Part shown: piece after piece, positions 45,850 to 57,515 of the stretch | How positions within the stretch are numbered: the stretch's first letter is position 1 | Layout: each line of letters opens with the position of its first letter | The notes under the pieces: generated by a model | Told to the model about the DNA's origin: nothing | The model's database searches: none | Seen by the model: the letters and a program-made list of their open reading frames with translations, nothing else | Assembly (NCBI RefSeq): GCF_902167705.1 | Contig: NZ_CABHMZ010000017.1 | Location: 53,864-117,863, forward strand | Direction: 5' to 3' | DNA length: 64,000 nt | Source of the DNA: Streptococcus constellatus | GTDB taxonomy: Bacteria; Bacillota; Bacilli; Lactobacillales; Streptococcaceae | Position numbers and translations under genes: made by a program

Positions 45850-46661
45850 AAATAATCCTGCAATTCTTTTTCTGTTAAATAGCGCTCTGGCAATTGAAAG
45901 CCCGAGTTCAACAAAGTTGCTTTTACTTGATTTGTAAAAGGTTCATCTAAACCTAAATCTTCTAAATCCACTCGTGAGAAAAGCTCACTTGGTGTACTAG
46001 TTGACTCTACTTGTCCTTCTTTCATCACCAAAACTCGGTCACTAAGAGCTACTTCATCCAAATCATGCGTGATAGAAATAACTGTCATACCATGTCGATC
46101 TTTAATCTTTTTAACTGTCTGAATCAACTCTAAACGCCCTTCTGGATCCAACATACTAGTTGCTTCATCTAAAATAATGATGTCAGGACGCAAAGCAACC
46201 ACACCAGCAATAGCCACGCGCTGCTTTTGCCCACCAGAAAGTCTTGCAGGTTCACGTTCTTTAAAATCTTGCATTCCAACAATGTCTAATGCTTCTTGAA
46301 CTCTGTCAAACATCGTTTGGTAGTCCATCCCTTGATTTTCCAAACCAAAAGCAACATCATCCTCAACAGTTGCTCCTACAAATTGATTATCTGGATTTTG
46401 AAAAACCATCCCAATATGCCGGCGCTTTTCCCATACATTTTCAAGAGTTAATTTATCTCCATCAATGATAATCTCGCCACTTTCTGCTTCCAACAAGCCG
46501 GCTATTAAACGAATCGTCGTAGACTTGCCACTGCCATTGTGACCTACAATAGACAGCCACTCTCCTTGTTTCACGTGAAACGTTACATCCTTGAGAATAT
46601 AATCATCTACATGATTATCGTATTTATACTTTAAATGCTGAACTTCAATGATATTTTTCAT
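45834..46661 (-). CDS. ecfA1: ECF transporter ATP-binding protein EcfA1
   Basis: 275 residues from ATG at 46661 ([15 protein letters not shown]). Walker [12 protein letters not shown]-loop [14 protein letters not shown], signature [14 protein letters not shown], Walker [14 protein letters not shown]. No ribosome site precedes it; instead pgsA stops one base upstream (TAA-T-ATG), so translation probably restarts from pgsA. Alternative upstream in-frame start at 46712 would lie inside pgsA. A parS site sits inside this gene. Confidence 0.95.
   Translation of the reverse strand: MKNIIEVQHLKYKYDNHVDDYILKDVTFHVKQGEWLSIVGHNGSGKSTTIRLIAGLLEAESGEIIIDGDKLTLENVWEKRRHIGMVFQNPDNQFVGATVEDDVAFGLENQGMDYQTMFDRVQEALDIVGMQDFKEREPARLSGGQKQRVAIAGVVALRPDIIILDEATSMLDPEGRLELIQTVKKIKDRHGMTVISITHDLDEVALSDRVLVMKEGQVESTSTPSELFSRVDLEDLGLDEPFTNQVKATLLNSGFQLPERYLTEKELQDYLWESL
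46567..46582. promoter_or_regulatory. parS site 2
   Basis: TGTTTCACGTGAAACG, 15 of 16 matches to the ParB site TGTTNCACGTGAAACA, within ecfA1. Confidence 0.88.
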
Positions 46662-46662
46662 A

Positions 46663-47202
46663 TTATCTAAATGTATCTTTAAAGAGATAGGCACTTCCTT
46701 TGAAGTAGTCATAACCCGAATAAATCGTAAAAATCAATGCAATATATAGCAAAATTTGTCCTAGCAATGTCCAGTGCAATAGTAGAAAAATAATAGAAAA
46801 CATCTGCGTAAATGTTTTTATTTTTCCTGGCATAGCAGCAGCTAAGACTGTCCCTCCAGTTTCAACCAGTAATAACCGCAAACCTGTCACAGCTAACTCA
46901 CGGCAGATGATAACTGCAACAACCCAAGCAGGTGCCATATTCATTTCAATCAACATAATAAAAGCTGACATGACTAATAACTTATCTGCCATCGGATCGG
47001 CAAATTTCCCAAAGTTGGTTACAACTTTCCATTTACGAGCTAAATAGCCGTCCAAATAATCTGTAATACTAGCTACTGCAAAAATAATCGCTGCAAAGAC
47101 ATGCATTCCAATAGAATGACCTAAGGATAGAACTAGAATAAAAATTGGAATTAAAGCAATCCGTAACAAAGTTAAAGCATTGGGAATATTTTCTTTTTTC
47201 AT
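46663..47202 (-). CDS. pgsA: CDP-diacylglycerol--glycerol-3-phosphate 3-phosphatidyltransferase
   Basis: 179 residues, several membrane helices. Carries the CDP-alcohol phosphotransferase motif D-x2-D-G-x2-A-R-x8-G-x3-D-x3-D (DYLDGYLARKWKVVTNFG followed by KFADPMADK). Makes phosphatidylglycerol phosphate, the step leading to phosphatidylglycerol and cardiolipin. 10 bases after rodZ and one base before ecfA1. Confidence 0.96.
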   Translation of the reverse strand: MKKENIPNALTLLRIALIPIFILVLSLGHSIGMHVFAAIIFAVASITDYLDGYLARKWKVVTNFGKFADPMADKLLVMSAFIMLIEMNMAPAWVVAVIICRELAVTGLRLLLVETGGTVLAAAMPGKIKTFTQMFSIIFLLLHWTLLGQILLYIALIFTIYSGYDYFKGSAYLFKDTFR

Positions 47203-47212
47203 TTTTATTTCC

Positions 47213-48034
47213 TTAATTATTTATTATAAGTGTAATTGTACCTGTCAAACTTGTCAAGCCTGATGTATCAATCTGCTGATCATCTATTGTAATTGTCACA
47301 CCTTGAACCACACCAAGAGTAATTGTTGATGTAGTGTCTGGTGAAATAGTGGTTGACACACTTTGATTTTCAGGGCTTAATATTGCACCACCTTCTAAGT
47401 CTGTACCTGTAACACTTACCCAACTAGTCGTATCACTAACAGATAATTTTAAATTGACAGGACTAGTTGCACCTGTCAACGTTGCTGTTAAGTTGCTGCC
47501 ATTTCCTGATACAGTCAAATTTGTTTTTGAACTGTTAGAAGATTCACTAGAAGTAGTTTCATCATTTGAGCTAGATGAAGTAGTTGTTTGTTTATTCACA
47601 ACACTATAACTTGATGAAGGATTTGTGGTTAATGAATTATGACGAACGTATGTCCAAACATAATAACTAACAAAAGATAAAATAGCTAATGCAAGAATTG
47701 TCAGATAAAATAATGGTAAAAAAGAAGTTCGCTGCCTTTTTGTTCTTCGACTTCTAAAACTCTCTTCCTCATCAATATCCACTTCATCATAAGTAATCAT
47801 GCTTCCGTCTTCATAAGCATCAAGAATAATCCGCTCATCTAAATCAACAGCCCAAGCATATTTTCTTAGAAAAGAACGAGCATAGAAAGGACTAGGAAGA
47901 CGATCAAAATCATCAGCTTCCAGAGCTTCTAGTAACTCTAATTGAATATCGGTTTTCTTTTGTAAATCTTCTAAGCTCATCCCTTGATTGATACGAGCCA
48001 ATCTCAGGACTTCACCAATTGTTTTTTTTCTCAT
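47213..48034 (-). CDS. RodZ-like helix-turn-helix membrane protein
   Basis: 273 residues from ATG at 48034 (MRKKTIGEVLRLARINQGMS); AGAAGG upstream. N-terminal Xre/Cro-type HTH (residues ~5-70) of the RodZ kind, a basic juxtamembrane stretch (RSRRTKRQRT), one membrane helix (~108-128), a Ser/Thr-rich linker and an extracytoplasmic DUF4115-like beta domain. RodZ ties MreB-class or peripheral wall synthesis to the membrane; streptococci lack MreB but keep MreC/D and RodZ. Between an M16 peptidase and pgsA, a conserved order. Confidence 0.9.
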   Translation of the reverse strand: MRKKTIGEVLRLARINQGMSLEDLQKKTDIQLELLEALEADDFDRLPSPFYARSFLRKYAWAVDLDERIILDAYEDGSMITYDEVDIDEEESFRSRRTKRQRTSFLPLFYLTILALAILSFVSYYVWTYVRHNSLTTNPSSSYSVVNKQTTTSSSSNDETTSSESSNSSKTNLTVSGNGSNLTATLTGATSPVNLKLSVSDTTSWVSVTGTDLEGGAILSPENQSVSTTISPDTTSTITLGVVQGVTITIDDQQIDTSGLTSLTGTITLIINN

Positions 48035-48091
48035 ACGCCCAGCCTTCTTTCTATTAAACACTATTTTACCAAATTTCACTAAAACATGAAA

Positions 48092-49387
48092 TCATTTTGG
48101 AAAAATAGTAAAATCAATCATGTCACAAGAATCAATAAAATGATGTCCTATCTCAATCACATCAACTAAACTAATTGTCTGCAATATTTTGGGTAAATCA
48201 AATAGATTATCACCTTCTGAAAAGGTTTCATATTGAGTTGCAATATATTCTAGTGAGTTAAGCCCATGCAAAAAATCACCAAACATTTCACTTTTTATAG
48301 TATCAAGATGTTCTTCTGTCACATCAGGATCTTTTTCAAAACCCCGAATTGCCGAACGAAATTGGTGAGATAGAGCAACTGGTTCACTAGTATCCATTGT
48401 CAACACCACAAAGTGAAAATCTTTTTCTACTTCAACTTCTAACGATAGTGAGTTGTCTATTTTTCCAACTTCATAAAGCGCTTGAAATCTTTTAGATGTC
48501 CAGCCAAACATCATTGCAAATAGTAGCTTTAAACCAATCTTATAACGAAATAAATCAATTCCCGCTAACGATTGATTCCCACGTAATCCGATTGCCAGCT
48601 TAGAACTTGCCACTTCCATTCGTACACTTCCAGTAGAAACAACAGGATTTAACGCAAGAGGAAAGAGTTGAATGAGCTTTTGTTTAGTAAAAGGATTCAG
48701 ATCTTCTTGTTGTTCCTGAATAACAGCAATGGTCTTTTCTAAGTCAAAATTGCCAATCAACAATAGGCTCATATTGGACGGATGATAAAAGGTTTCAAAA
48801 TTTTCATCCAAATCCTCAACTGTTATTTCTGTAACTGATTCAATGCTTCCTGCAATATCTTCTGCCAATGGAGTGCCTGGATAAAGGTTTGCTAAAGTGT
48901 GAAAAAACAGGCAATAATCTGGATTGTCTTTATACATATCAATTTCTTGCTGGATAATTCCCTGCTCGCGTTGGACCGATTCTTCTGTGAAATAAGCATT
49001 TTCTAGTAAACTTTGCAACAATCTCACATTCTCTAAAACATTGTCCGTTGCTGAAAAAAGATAACTGGTCTTAGTAAAACTTGTAAAAGCATTGCTCTCA
49101 GCACCTAATTCAACAAATTGTTGTAAAATATCCTGACCATTTTCATCTTCAAATAATTTATGTTCTAAAAAATGAGCAACTCCTGCAGGATATTGAACAA
49201 CTTGATTAGAACCGCGTGGAATAAAACGAGTATCAGTTGACCCAAAATTTGCTGTCATAATTCCATAAGTTTCATTGAAATCTCGTTTGGGTAAAAGAAA
49301 TACTCTTAAACCATTTTGTAAAGTAGTTTGATAGATTACTTCTCCAACTGCTGGATAATCCTTTCTCTCCATTTTTAAAGTTTGCAT
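48092..49387 (-). CDS. M16 family zinc metallopeptidase (YfmH-like)
   Basis: 431 residues from ATG at 49387, whose A overlaps the stop of the previous gene (TAATG); AAGGAAAA upstream. The inverted zinc motif H-x-x-E-H is intact (AHFLEHKLFED), with a second Glu about 75 residues on (QREQGIIQQEIDMY). The C-terminal M16_C domain follows. Probably forms a heterodimer with the upstream, zinc-less partner, as in other M16B pairs. Peptide-degrading role inferred. Confidence 0.92.
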   Translation of the reverse strand: MQTLKMERKDYPAVGEVIYQTTLQNGLRVFLLPKRDFNETYGIMTANFGSTDTRFIPRGSNQVVQYPAGVAHFLEHKLFEDENGQDILQQFVELGAESNAFTSFTKTSYLFSATDNVLENVRLLQSLLENAYFTEESVQREQGIIQQEIDMYKDNPDYCLFFHTLANLYPGTPLAEDIAGSIESVTEITVEDLDENFETFYHPSNMSLLLIGNFDLEKTIAVIQEQQEDLNPFTKQKLIQLFPLALNPVVSTGSVRMEVASSKLAIGLRGNQSLAGIDLFRYKIGLKLLFAMMFGWTSKRFQALYEVGKIDNSLSLEVEVEKDFHFVVLTMDTSEPVALSHQFRSAIRGFEKDPDVTEEHLDTIKSEMFGDFLHGLNSLEYIATQYETFSEGDNLFDLPKILQTISLVDVIEIGHHFIDSCDMIDFTIFPK

Positions 49388-50634
49388 TATTTTCCTTCCA
49401 TAAAATAAACTGCTTGTAGCCTTAGTTGTCTTGCAGTGATGATAATGTCTTCTCGACTGACTCTTTCTAAAGCACTTAACCAAACATCAATTGACATAAA
49501 TTTTTTCTGGAAAATAGATGCCATATAAGCTCGTTCTATCAATGTATTTTGCCGATCTAAGGAGAGAAGCATGGTATTTCGTAGCATTTTCTTAGTCTGA
49601 TTTAAATCCTCATCTGTAAAGCGCCCATTTTTCAGATCTGCAATTTGTCGATAAATTAAACTAACTGTTTTAGTTCTATTTTTCCTGTCAATTCCAGCGT
49701 AGATACGCATCATACCTGAAAAAATATCAATACTACTTGAAATCGTATATGCTAAACTTTCTTTCTCACGAACAGTAACAAATAATTTTGAATGAGCAAA
49801 ACCACCTAAAAGTCCATTCAATACAACAAGAGGGATATGATTCCTATCTCCATATTGAATTGAAAAATGATACCCTAATTCAATAATGGATTGATGAGCA
49901 TCATTTTGTTTCAACCCCTCTTTTAAAACATTCGAAAATTCTTGATGATAATGCAAGTGTAAATCAAGTTGACGAGGTTGTAAACCAAATGTTTTTAAAT
50001 GTTCGCAGACTTCAATCTCATTAAAATCACCCATAAAAAATATGTCAATCTTATCATTTTGAAGCATTTCTTGAAAAATTGCAAAGCTACTTTCTGGTGT
50101 TTCTTTTTCAACTAAATCTAATGTAGCAATACGAGAAATCTGCATTTCTTGTTTTGCATAAAATAATTTATTCAGTTCTTGATGAGCATGATAAAAATGA
50201 TCCTCAATTTCAGCTTTTAAATCGTTAAGTACATTCTTCTTTTCAACTTCAAAAACAGTCCGATTAAAAGCTCTTCCATTTGCTAAAGGTTTTAACAAGC
50301 TATCTTTTAAAAAATCAAGTATCTCTCCTGTTAATGTATTTTTACGACTTAAAAATGCGTCGCTAACAAAAGAGATATCTAAATCTACATAATGAATGAG
50401 TCCTCTTCGTGATAGTCTTGTTGAAAAGTTCGCACCATAAAGATTTGCTAATCGTTCTCGAAAAATCTGCGCAGTTGGATAAACTTCGTTAGCTGTTTCA
50501 AGCATATTTGCAGCCAGTACGCGTCCCGCTATCGTATCCATAGACATTGGAGCTGAAAATCTCATTTTTATGCGATTGGTTTTAAATTTTTTGGATGTTA
50601 TAAAATGGAGATCTACTCCAGAAACTAACTCCAT
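49387..50634 (-). CDS. M16-like protein without zinc motif (YfmF-like partner)
   Basis: 415 residues with two M16-type halves, but where H-x-x-E-H is expected the sequence reads NMLETAN, so it should not be catalytic. The C-terminal half keeps the R/Y substrate-binding segment (SLAYTISSSIDIFSGMMRIYAGID, here in parts SLAYTISSSIDIFSG and MMRIYAGID). Inactive and active subunits encoded as a pair are typical of M16B enzymes. First gene of the long minus-strand block that continues through pgsA to ecfT. Confidence 0.88.
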   Translation of the reverse strand: MELVSGVDLHFITSKKFKTNRIKMRFSAPMSMDTIAGRVLAANMLETANEVYPTAQIFRERLANLYGANFSTRLSRRGLIHYVDLDISFVSDAFLSRKNTLTGEILDFLKDSLLKPLANGRAFNRTVFEVEKKNVLNDLKAEIEDHFYHAHQELNKLFYAKQEMQISRIATLDLVEKETPESSFAIFQEMLQNDKIDIFFMGDFNEIEVCEHLKTFGLQPRQLDLHLHYHQEFSNVLKEGLKQNDAHQSIIELGYHFSIQYGDRNHIPLVVLNGLLGGFAHSKLFVTVREKESLAYTISSSIDIFSGMMRIYAGIDRKNRTKTVSLIYRQIADLKNGRFTDEDLNQTKKMLRNTMLLSLDRQNTLIERAYMASIFQKKFMSIDVWLSALERVSREDIIITARQLRLQAVYFMEGK

Positions 50635-50808
50635 ATTGTCCCTCGTCTTCTTTTTATACTGACCTCTATTATATCACGAAACAGTGCCTAATTTCTCATT
50701 CAAGCATTATTCTTTCGCCTTAAAACGTTTTCTTCATGATTGGTTTAGATAATTTTAATATCACCTTTTCTCCCAATTATGATATAATGACAAAGATTGA
50801 GGTGAATT

Positions 50809-51189
50809 ATGAAATACAAATTATTTGATGAATATATTACTCTACAAGCATTATTAAAAGAAGTTGGAATCATCCAAAGTGGTGGTGCTATTAAAAGTTT
50901 TCTTCAAGAAAATCAAGTTTATTTTAATGGAGAGATCGAAACTCGCCGCGGAAAGAAAATTCGCATTGGCGATACCATTACTCTTCCAAATCAAAAATTA
51001 GAAATACTGCTGACTGCACCAAATGAAAAGGAAAGAGATGAGCACGAAAAAGAGCTTTTAGAAAAAAGACGAGTTGCTGCCCTTGTAAAAGAAATGAACA
51101 AAAGTATCAAAAAAAGTCAATCAACAGCAGTAAATCAAAAAACCAATAAATCTAATAAAAAAGCTCCTATCTGCTTTCCAGGTATGTAA
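50809..51189 (+). CDS. yaaA: S4-domain protein YaaA
   Basis: 126 residues: an N-terminal S4-type RNA-binding domain ([22 protein letters not shown], then [21 protein letters not shown]) and a lysine-rich tail ending KAPICFPGM. Found beside recF in many Firmicutes; function uncertain, probably RNA-binding. Extended -10 (TGATATAAT, 50780-50788), TTGAGGTG ribosome site. recF starts 2 bases after its stop. Confidence 0.88.
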   Translation: MKYKLFDEYITLQALLKEVGIIQSGGAIKSFLQENQVYFNGEIETRRGKKIRIGDTITLPNQKLEILLTAPNEKERDEHEKELLEKRRVAALVKEMNKSIKKSQSTAVNQKTNKSNKKAPICFPGM

Positions 51190-51191
51190 AT

Positions 51192-52289
51192 ATGTGGTTA
51201 AAAAACTTACAAATTCAACATTTTCGTAATTACGAACTAACCGAAATAGAGTTTCATCCTGGTCTCAACATTTTTTTAGGTAAAAATGCTCAAGGAAAAA
51301 CAAATATTTTAGAAGCTATCTATTTTCTTGCATTGACACGGAGTCATCGAACTCGTTCAGATAAAGATTTAATTTATTTTTCTAAAGATACCCTAAAAGT
51401 ATCTGGACAACTTGTCAAGCAAACTGGAAAGATTTCTTTAGAGATTGACTTGACACCTAAAGGAAGAATTACAAAAGTTAACCATCTAAAACAAAGCAAA
51501 CTATCTGATTACATTGGAAATATGAATATTGTTTTGTTTGCTCCAGAAGATTTACAATTGATTAAAGGAGCGCCAGCTCTTAGACGGAAATTCATTGACA
51601 TAGAGTTAGGCCAAATTAAACCAATTTATTTATCTGATTTATCACATTATCATCACGTTCTAAAACAGAGAAATACTTATTTAAAGACAGCAAAAACAAT
51701 AGATGAGACTTTTTTAACTGTCTTGGATGATCAGTTAGTAGAGTTTGGTTGCCGCATTATGCAGCATCGGATAGAATTTCTCAAAAAATTAGAGCACTTT
51801 GGTCAACAAAAACATTTGGAACTCTCAAGTAATTTAGAAAACTTAACCATCAAGTACTGTTCTTCTGTTCCACTTTCAAATTCCAATAAACTAGAAGAAG
51901 CTTTTCGAATTGCCTTAAAGCAAAGCCGTAGCAGAGATTTATTTAAAAAAAATACTGGAATAGGTCCGCATCGAGATGATATTGCTTTTTATATCAATGA
52001 TATGAATGCTAATTTTGGTAGTCAAGGACAGCATCGAAGCGTGGTTTTGTCTCTCAAACTGGCAGAAATTGAGCTTATGGAAACTGTTACCAAAGAAAAA
52101 CCAATTCTTCTACTTGACGATGTTATGAGTGAACTTGACAACAACCGTCAACTTAATTTACTTGAAACTATTTCTCAAAATATTCAAACATTTATAACAA
52201 CAACAACTTTAGAACATTTACAAAACATGCCTTCTGACATTAAAATTTTCTCAATCCATAAAGGAACTTTAACCGAAAAAAACGTGTAA
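51192..52289 (+). CDS. recF: DNA replication and repair protein RecF
   Basis: 365 residues, SMC/ABC-like ATPase acting with RecO/RecR to load RecA at gaps. N-terminal [20 protein letters not shown], Walker [34 protein letters not shown] and the ABC signature/Walker [19 protein letters not shown] and [13 protein letters not shown]. Co-transcribed with yaaA; ends before an 18-bp-stem bidirectional terminator shared with guaB. Confidence 0.97.
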   Translation: MWLKNLQIQHFRNYELTEIEFHPGLNIFLGKNAQGKTNILEAIYFLALTRSHRTRSDKDLIYFSKDTLKVSGQLVKQTGKISLEIDLTPKGRITKVNHLKQSKLSDYIGNMNIVLFAPEDLQLIKGAPALRRKFIDIELGQIKPIYLSDLSHYHHVLKQRNTYLKTAKTIDETFLTVLDDQLVEFGCRIMQHRIEFLKKLEHFGQQKHLELSSNLENLTIKYCSSVPLSNSNKLEEAFRIALKQSRSRDLFKKNTGIGPHRDDIAFYINDMNANFGSQGQHRSVVLSLKLAEIELMETVTKEKPILLLDDVMSELDNNRQLNLLETISQNIQTFITTTTLEHLQNMPSDIKIFSIHKGTLTEKNV

Positions 52290-52329
52290 AGCATGTGTAA
52301 CGAAAATTTACAACAATGTCAATTTTGTT

Positions 52330-52373
52330 AATTATAAAAGCTCTGCATTATATAGTGCAGAGCTTTTATAATT
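52330..52373. terminator. Bidirectional terminator recF / guaB
   Basis: Perfect 18-bp stem AATTATAAAAGCTCTGCA / TGCAGAGCTTTTATAATT with an 8-nt loop. Confidence 0.95.
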
Positions 52374-53937
<1,564 letters not shown>

Positions 53938-53951
53938 TCACTATTATCTAA

Positions 53952-53978
53952 AAAACCATCACTTTTGGTGATAGTTTT
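53952..53978 (-). terminator. Terminator of trpS
   Basis: On the minus strand AAAACTATCAC / GTGATGGTTTT (one wobble), 5-nt loop, then TT-rich sequence. Confidence 0.8.
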
Positions 53979-53986
53979 GCTCATTT

Positions 53987-55012
53987 TTATTTAAAATAGT
54001 TAATCCCCATAGCAGATTTTACCTCAGAAAGGGTCTGACTCGCTACTTGACATGCCTTTTCACTACCTTTTTGTAGCATAGCGTAGACTTCTCCCATATC
54101 TTTTGAAAATTCAACACGACGTTCACGAATAGGACCTAATTCGCGCTCTAAAATTTCTAATAAATAGCGTTTTGTTTTCACATCTCCCAGCCCACCTCGT
54201 TGATAGTGTTCCTTCATGGCTGTAATTTCTCGCGCATCTTCTGGACGACCAAACACATCTAAATAATGAAAAACCATGTTGCCTTCAATTTTACCAGGAT
54301 CTTCAATCTTGATATGGTCAGGATCGGTATACATGCTCATCACTTTCTTTTGTAAAGTATCCATATCATCAGATAAATAAATACCATTATTTAAAGATTT
54401 AGACATTTTTGCATTCCCGTCAAGCCCTGGTAAACGCCCTGCAGCTTCGTTTTGAGGATAAATGCCTTCGGGCTCTACCAAGACATCACAATTATATGCA
54501 TGATTAAAAGAACGTACAATTTCACGAGTTTGTTCAATCATTGGTTTTTGATCATTTCCTACTGGAACATAATTCGCTTTAAAGGCAGTAATATCTGCTG
54601 CTTGCGCAATTGGATAAACTAAAAAACCAGTTGGAATACTTTCACCAAATCCTTTTTGAGCAATTTCTGACTTGACAGTTGGGTTACGTTCCAAACGGGC
54701 TAGTGACACCAAGTTCATATAATACATTGACAACTCTGACAACTCAGGAATTTGACTTTGAATAAAAATGGTTGTTTTTTCAGGATCTAATCCAGCGGCT
54801 AAATAGTCTAATGCTACATTTCCAATTGACTCTACAATTGTCTTAGGATCCTTAGCATGATCTGTCAAAGCTTGCTGATCAGCTAAAAATACAAATAATT
54901 CATATTTTCCTTCATCTTGTAATAAAACACGATTTCGCAAACTTCCTACATAATGACCAATATGCAATTTCCCTGTTGGACGATCTCCTGTTAAAATAAT
55001 AGGTTTTGACAT
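53987..55012 (-). CDS. trpS: Tryptophanyl-tRNA synthetase
   Basis: 341 residues from the second of two adjacent ATGs (55012; AAGGAG is 6 bases before it). Class I synthetase: HIGH-type motif [20 protein letters not shown] motif [11 protein letters not shown]. Residues around [12 protein letters not shown] are typical of TrpRS. The leader is too short for a T-box; the promoter is an extended -10 flanked by a 9-bp inverted repeat. Confidence 0.97.
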   Translation of the reverse strand: MSKPIILTGDRPTGKLHIGHYVGSLRNRVLLQDEGKYELFVFLADQQALTDHAKDPKTIVESIGNVALDYLAAGLDPEKTTIFIQSQIPELSELSMYYMNLVSLARLERNPTVKSEIAQKGFGESIPTGFLVYPIAQAADITAFKANYVPVGNDQKPMIEQTREIVRSFNHAYNCDVLVEPEGIYPQNEAAGRLPGLDGNAKMSKSLNNGIYLSDDMDTLQKKVMSMYTDPDHIKIEDPGKIEGNMVFHYLDVFGRPEDAREITAMKEHYQRGGLGDVKTKRYLLEILERELGPIRERRVEFSKDMGEVYAMLQKGSEKACQVASQTLSEVKSAMGINYFK

Positions 55013-55027
55013 CATATTCTCCTTGAA

Positions 55028-55061
55028 TTTTCTTGATAATATTATACCATTTTCAAGAAAA
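55028..55061 (-). promoter_or_regulatory. trpS promoter with flanking inverted repeat
   Basis: Extended -10 TGGTATAAT (minus strand, TATAAT at 55041-55046) lies inside a perfect inverted repeat TTTTCTTGA (55028-55036) and TCAAGAAAA (55053-55061). May be an operator. Confidence 0.5.
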
Positions 55062-55065
55062 AAAG

Positions 55066-55243
55066 GGAGTGGGACAGAACTCATCTTGAAAATTTTTAGT
55101 TTGTAGTCTCACCCCACAAGGTTTCTCAATAGTCTGGGAGACTTTGAAGTGGTGGATTATGTTTTGAACAATCAGCTACTGTGGCGTTGGTTTATTACTC
55201 TATATCCTTTGAAGCTGAAGACTTTCGTCCCAGCCTCTTCTTA
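55066..55243 (+). repeat. Dispersed intergenic repeat, copy D
   Basis: Starts GGGAGTGGGACAGAACTC, contains TTGAAAATTTTTAGTTTGTAG, ACCCCACAAGG and GAACAATCAGCTACTGTGGC (in parts) and ends TTTCGTCCCAGCCTCTTC, matching the ends of copies A and C. Occupies the gap between galE and the trpS promoter. Confidence 0.75.
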
Positions 55244-55246
55244 AAA

Positions 55247-56242
55247 TTATTCAACAATTGAATTACCGGCTTTTACACGCCAATTATAATCAGATAATAT
55301 AATATCTTTCAATGAATAAGTTGCTTGCCAATTCAAAAATTCTTTTACTTTAGCAGCATTTGCCAATACACTTGCTGGGTCACCTGCACGACGCATGACA
55401 ATTTCATGAGGAATTTTTTTCTGTAAAATTTGCTCTGCAGTATTGTAAATTTCCTTAACAGTATAACCTTTTTCTGTCCCTAAATTGAAAATCTGCGAAG
55501 TTGACGAATCTGTAAATAAATAGTCAAATCCCTTTACATGTGCCTGCGCTAAATCTAAAACATGAATATAATCACGAATGCACGAGCCATCTCGCGTTTC
55601 ATAATCATCGCCATAAATTTTTAAAGCATCATTTTGTCCAAGAGCCGTTTTATTAATATTAGGGATGATATGTGTCGGATTTTTAACTCTCAAACCATTT
55701 GAAGCATCCATAGCAGCGCCAGCAACATTAAAATAACGAAAAATGACATATTTCCAATTATAGCGATTGGCCATCCAATAAATCATACGTTCTCCCATCA
55801 GTTTTGTCTCTGCATAAGGATTTACTGGATCTAATAGCGTGTCTTCATTTGCAGGTTTATCCATACAATTATTTCCATAAACTGAGGCTGTGGAAGAAAA
55901 TATAATTTTATCAATTCCTACTTCTGATAATACTTTTAATACCTGATTCATACCTGCTACATTTGCTGAAAAATATTTACTTGGATCCTCGATACTTTCA
56001 CTAACGACTATTTCACCCGCACAATGTAGCACGGCATCAATTTTATGAGATTGTAAATAGGCTTTTAATGCCACCTCATCATAAACATCCAGTTCTTTAA
56101 AGTGTGCTCTTACATCCACTGCATCCCTAACACCTGATGCTAGATTATCCAAAACATGCACATCATAACCAGCATCTAAAAGTGCCTTTACAGTATGAGA
56201 ACCAATATATCCAGCTCCTCCTGTTACTAAAATTGATTTCAT
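55247..56242 (-). CDS. galE: UDP-glucose 4-epimerase
   Basis: 331 residues, short-chain dehydrogenase fold. NAD-binding VTGGAGYIGSHTVKALL, Ser in FSSTASVYG, catalytic YAETK, and GAMDASNGLRVKNP-type substrate region. Interconverts UDP-glucose and UDP-galactose, feeding galactose use and cell-surface polysaccharides. No other Leloir gene is adjacent, which suggests a polysaccharide precursor role. AAGGAGAAA ribosome site. Confidence 0.95.
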   Translation of the reverse strand: MKSILVTGGAGYIGSHTVKALLDAGYDVHVLDNLASGVRDAVDVRAHFKELDVYDEVALKAYLQSHKIDAVLHCAGEIVVSESIEDPSKYFSANVAGMNQVLKVLSEVGIDKIIFSSTASVYGNNCMDKPANEDTLLDPVNPYAETKLMGERMIYWMANRYNWKYVIFRYFNVAGAAMDASNGLRVKNPTHIIPNINKTALGQNDALKIYGDDYETRDGSCIRDYIHVLDLAQAHVKGFDYLFTDSSTSQIFNLGTEKGYTVKEIYNTAEQILQKKIPHEIVMRRAGDPASVLANAAKVKEFLNWQATYSLKDIILSDYNWRVKAGNSIVE

Positions 56243-56262
56243 TTTTTCTCCTTTTTGTCTTT

Positions 56263-56952
56263 TTACATCAATACAAGAGTGTCTTTTAGTAAGTATTGAT
56301 ATGTTTCAACCAAACTTTCAATCCTATCTCCGATAAGAATACCATCAAATCCAATGGTTAAAATCTGTTCAATATCTTTACAGTCTACACCACCACCAAA
56401 AATCAACTGATATGTAAACCCAAACTTTACACTTAAATTATCTAAATAATCTTTTAAATCTTGAAAACTTTCTTCAACTTTTGTAAATGAATAATCTTTT
56501 TTTCCTTTTAATGTTGCACTTAATATTTCATAAGCTATGATGATATGTTTATCCTGAAGATCTAAATTAACTAAATATGTTGCGCATTCAAAAATAGGAT
56601 TTTCATGATTTCCTACACAAATAATAGGAATAATATCTTTCTGTAAAGCATTGTCAATCTTTGAGCGAATCATTCTTGTTGTTTCATTTAAATACTTTTG
56701 TCTTTCTAAGTGACCTACAAAAGCATAATTTATATTGTAATGTTTTAAATGTTGAGGCGATAAATCACCTACATTTCTTCCTTTAATTGACAAATTTTGA
56801 ACTGCAATATCAAAATGATATTCATTATATTTTGGTATGATAGGAGCTATAATCAATTGATGCTGCTTGCTTATTGGTTGATTGAACTTCTCTAACAATT
56901 CTAATTGTTGCTTGATTGACATCTGATTTTTAAAATTAAAAACGACTAACAC
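56263..56952 (-). CDS. Divergent triosephosphate isomerase-like protein
   Basis: 229 residues against about 250 for TpiA. Residues equivalent to the TIM active site remain: N-x-K in VVFNFKNQM, His and Glu in FVGHLERQKY (normally GHSERR), Glu in IIAYEILSATLKG (normally AYEPVWAIGTG), and the phosphate-binding FGGGVDCKD. But the GHSERR and loop-6 P-x-W-A-IGTG sequences are altered, so the usual substrate and loop closure may differ. Sits between galE and a flavodoxin-fold reductase on the same strand. Likely a TIM-fold paralogue with another sugar-phosphate substrate; the housekeeping tpiA is presumably elsewhere. Confidence 0.75.
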   Translation of the reverse strand: MLVVFNFKNQMSIKQQLELLEKFNQPISKQHQLIIAPIIPKYNEYHFDIAVQNLSIKGRNVGDLSPQHLKHYNINYAFVGHLERQKYLNETTRMIRSKIDNALQKDIIPIICVGNHENPIFECATYLVNLDLQDKHIIIAYEILSATLKGKKDYSFTKVEESFQDLKDYLDNLSVKFGFTYQLIFGGGVDCKDIEQILTIGFDGILIGDRIESLVETYQYLLKDTLVLM

Positions 56953-56975
56953 TTTATCATTCCTTTACACTATAT

Positions 56976-57515
56976 TTACAGTTCTTTTGAAAAATAATCT
57001 TCTACTGTCTGTTTGTAAGATTCAAATTGAGGATTTTTTACAACATTATGAAAAGATAATATTTTTCTTTTCTTTAAGCCACAAAATTCCATGGTCTTAT
57101 GAAATGAAATCAAAATATCATCGACATCTTTCCCATCAAAAAATGTAGTTGGATTATTAAACGCTTCTTCTGGTGCATTCCAAGTTGTGGATAAAATGTA
57201 TTCTTTATTTTTCATTAAACCACCTTGTCCATAAATATCTGCAAACGAATAAAATTGACCATATTCAAAGACTTCATCCATATATAATTTCAACTTCCCA
57301 GGTACATTAAACCAATAAATAGGAAATTGAAAAATAATCAAATCTGCCCACAAAAACTTATTTCTCTCGTCTATTACATTATAGTCCTCAACTGACGATA
57401 ATTGGATATCGTGTTTATGTCGTAAATTTTCCAACATAAGATTATACAAACTAAAATTTAATTCTCCTTTACAAAAATCATGTTTTTGATAACCATTTAC
57501 CAATAAAATTTTCAT
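56976..57515 (-). CDS. NAD(P)H oxidoreductase, flavodoxin-like fold (MdaB/KefF type)
   Basis: 179 residues. N-terminal KILLVNGYQ nucleotide-binding strand-loop, and FQFPIYWFNVPGKLKLYMDEVF, the hallmark FMN/FAD-proximal segment of this quinone-reductase-like family, then TWNAPEEAFN. Two-electron reduction of quinones or similar electrophiles in the cytoplasm. Start has AGGAGAAA directly upstream. 23 bases before the TIM-like gene, so probably one operon with it and galE. Confidence 0.88.
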   Translation of the reverse strand: MKILLVNGYQKHDFCKGELNFSLYNLMLENLRHKHDIQLSSVEDYNVIDERNKFLWADLIIFQFPIYWFNVPGKLKLYMDEVFEYGQFYSFADIYGQGGLMKNKEYILSTTWNAPEEAFNNPTTFFDGKDVDDILISFHKTMEFCGLKKRKILSFHNVVKNPQFESYKQTVEDYFSKEL

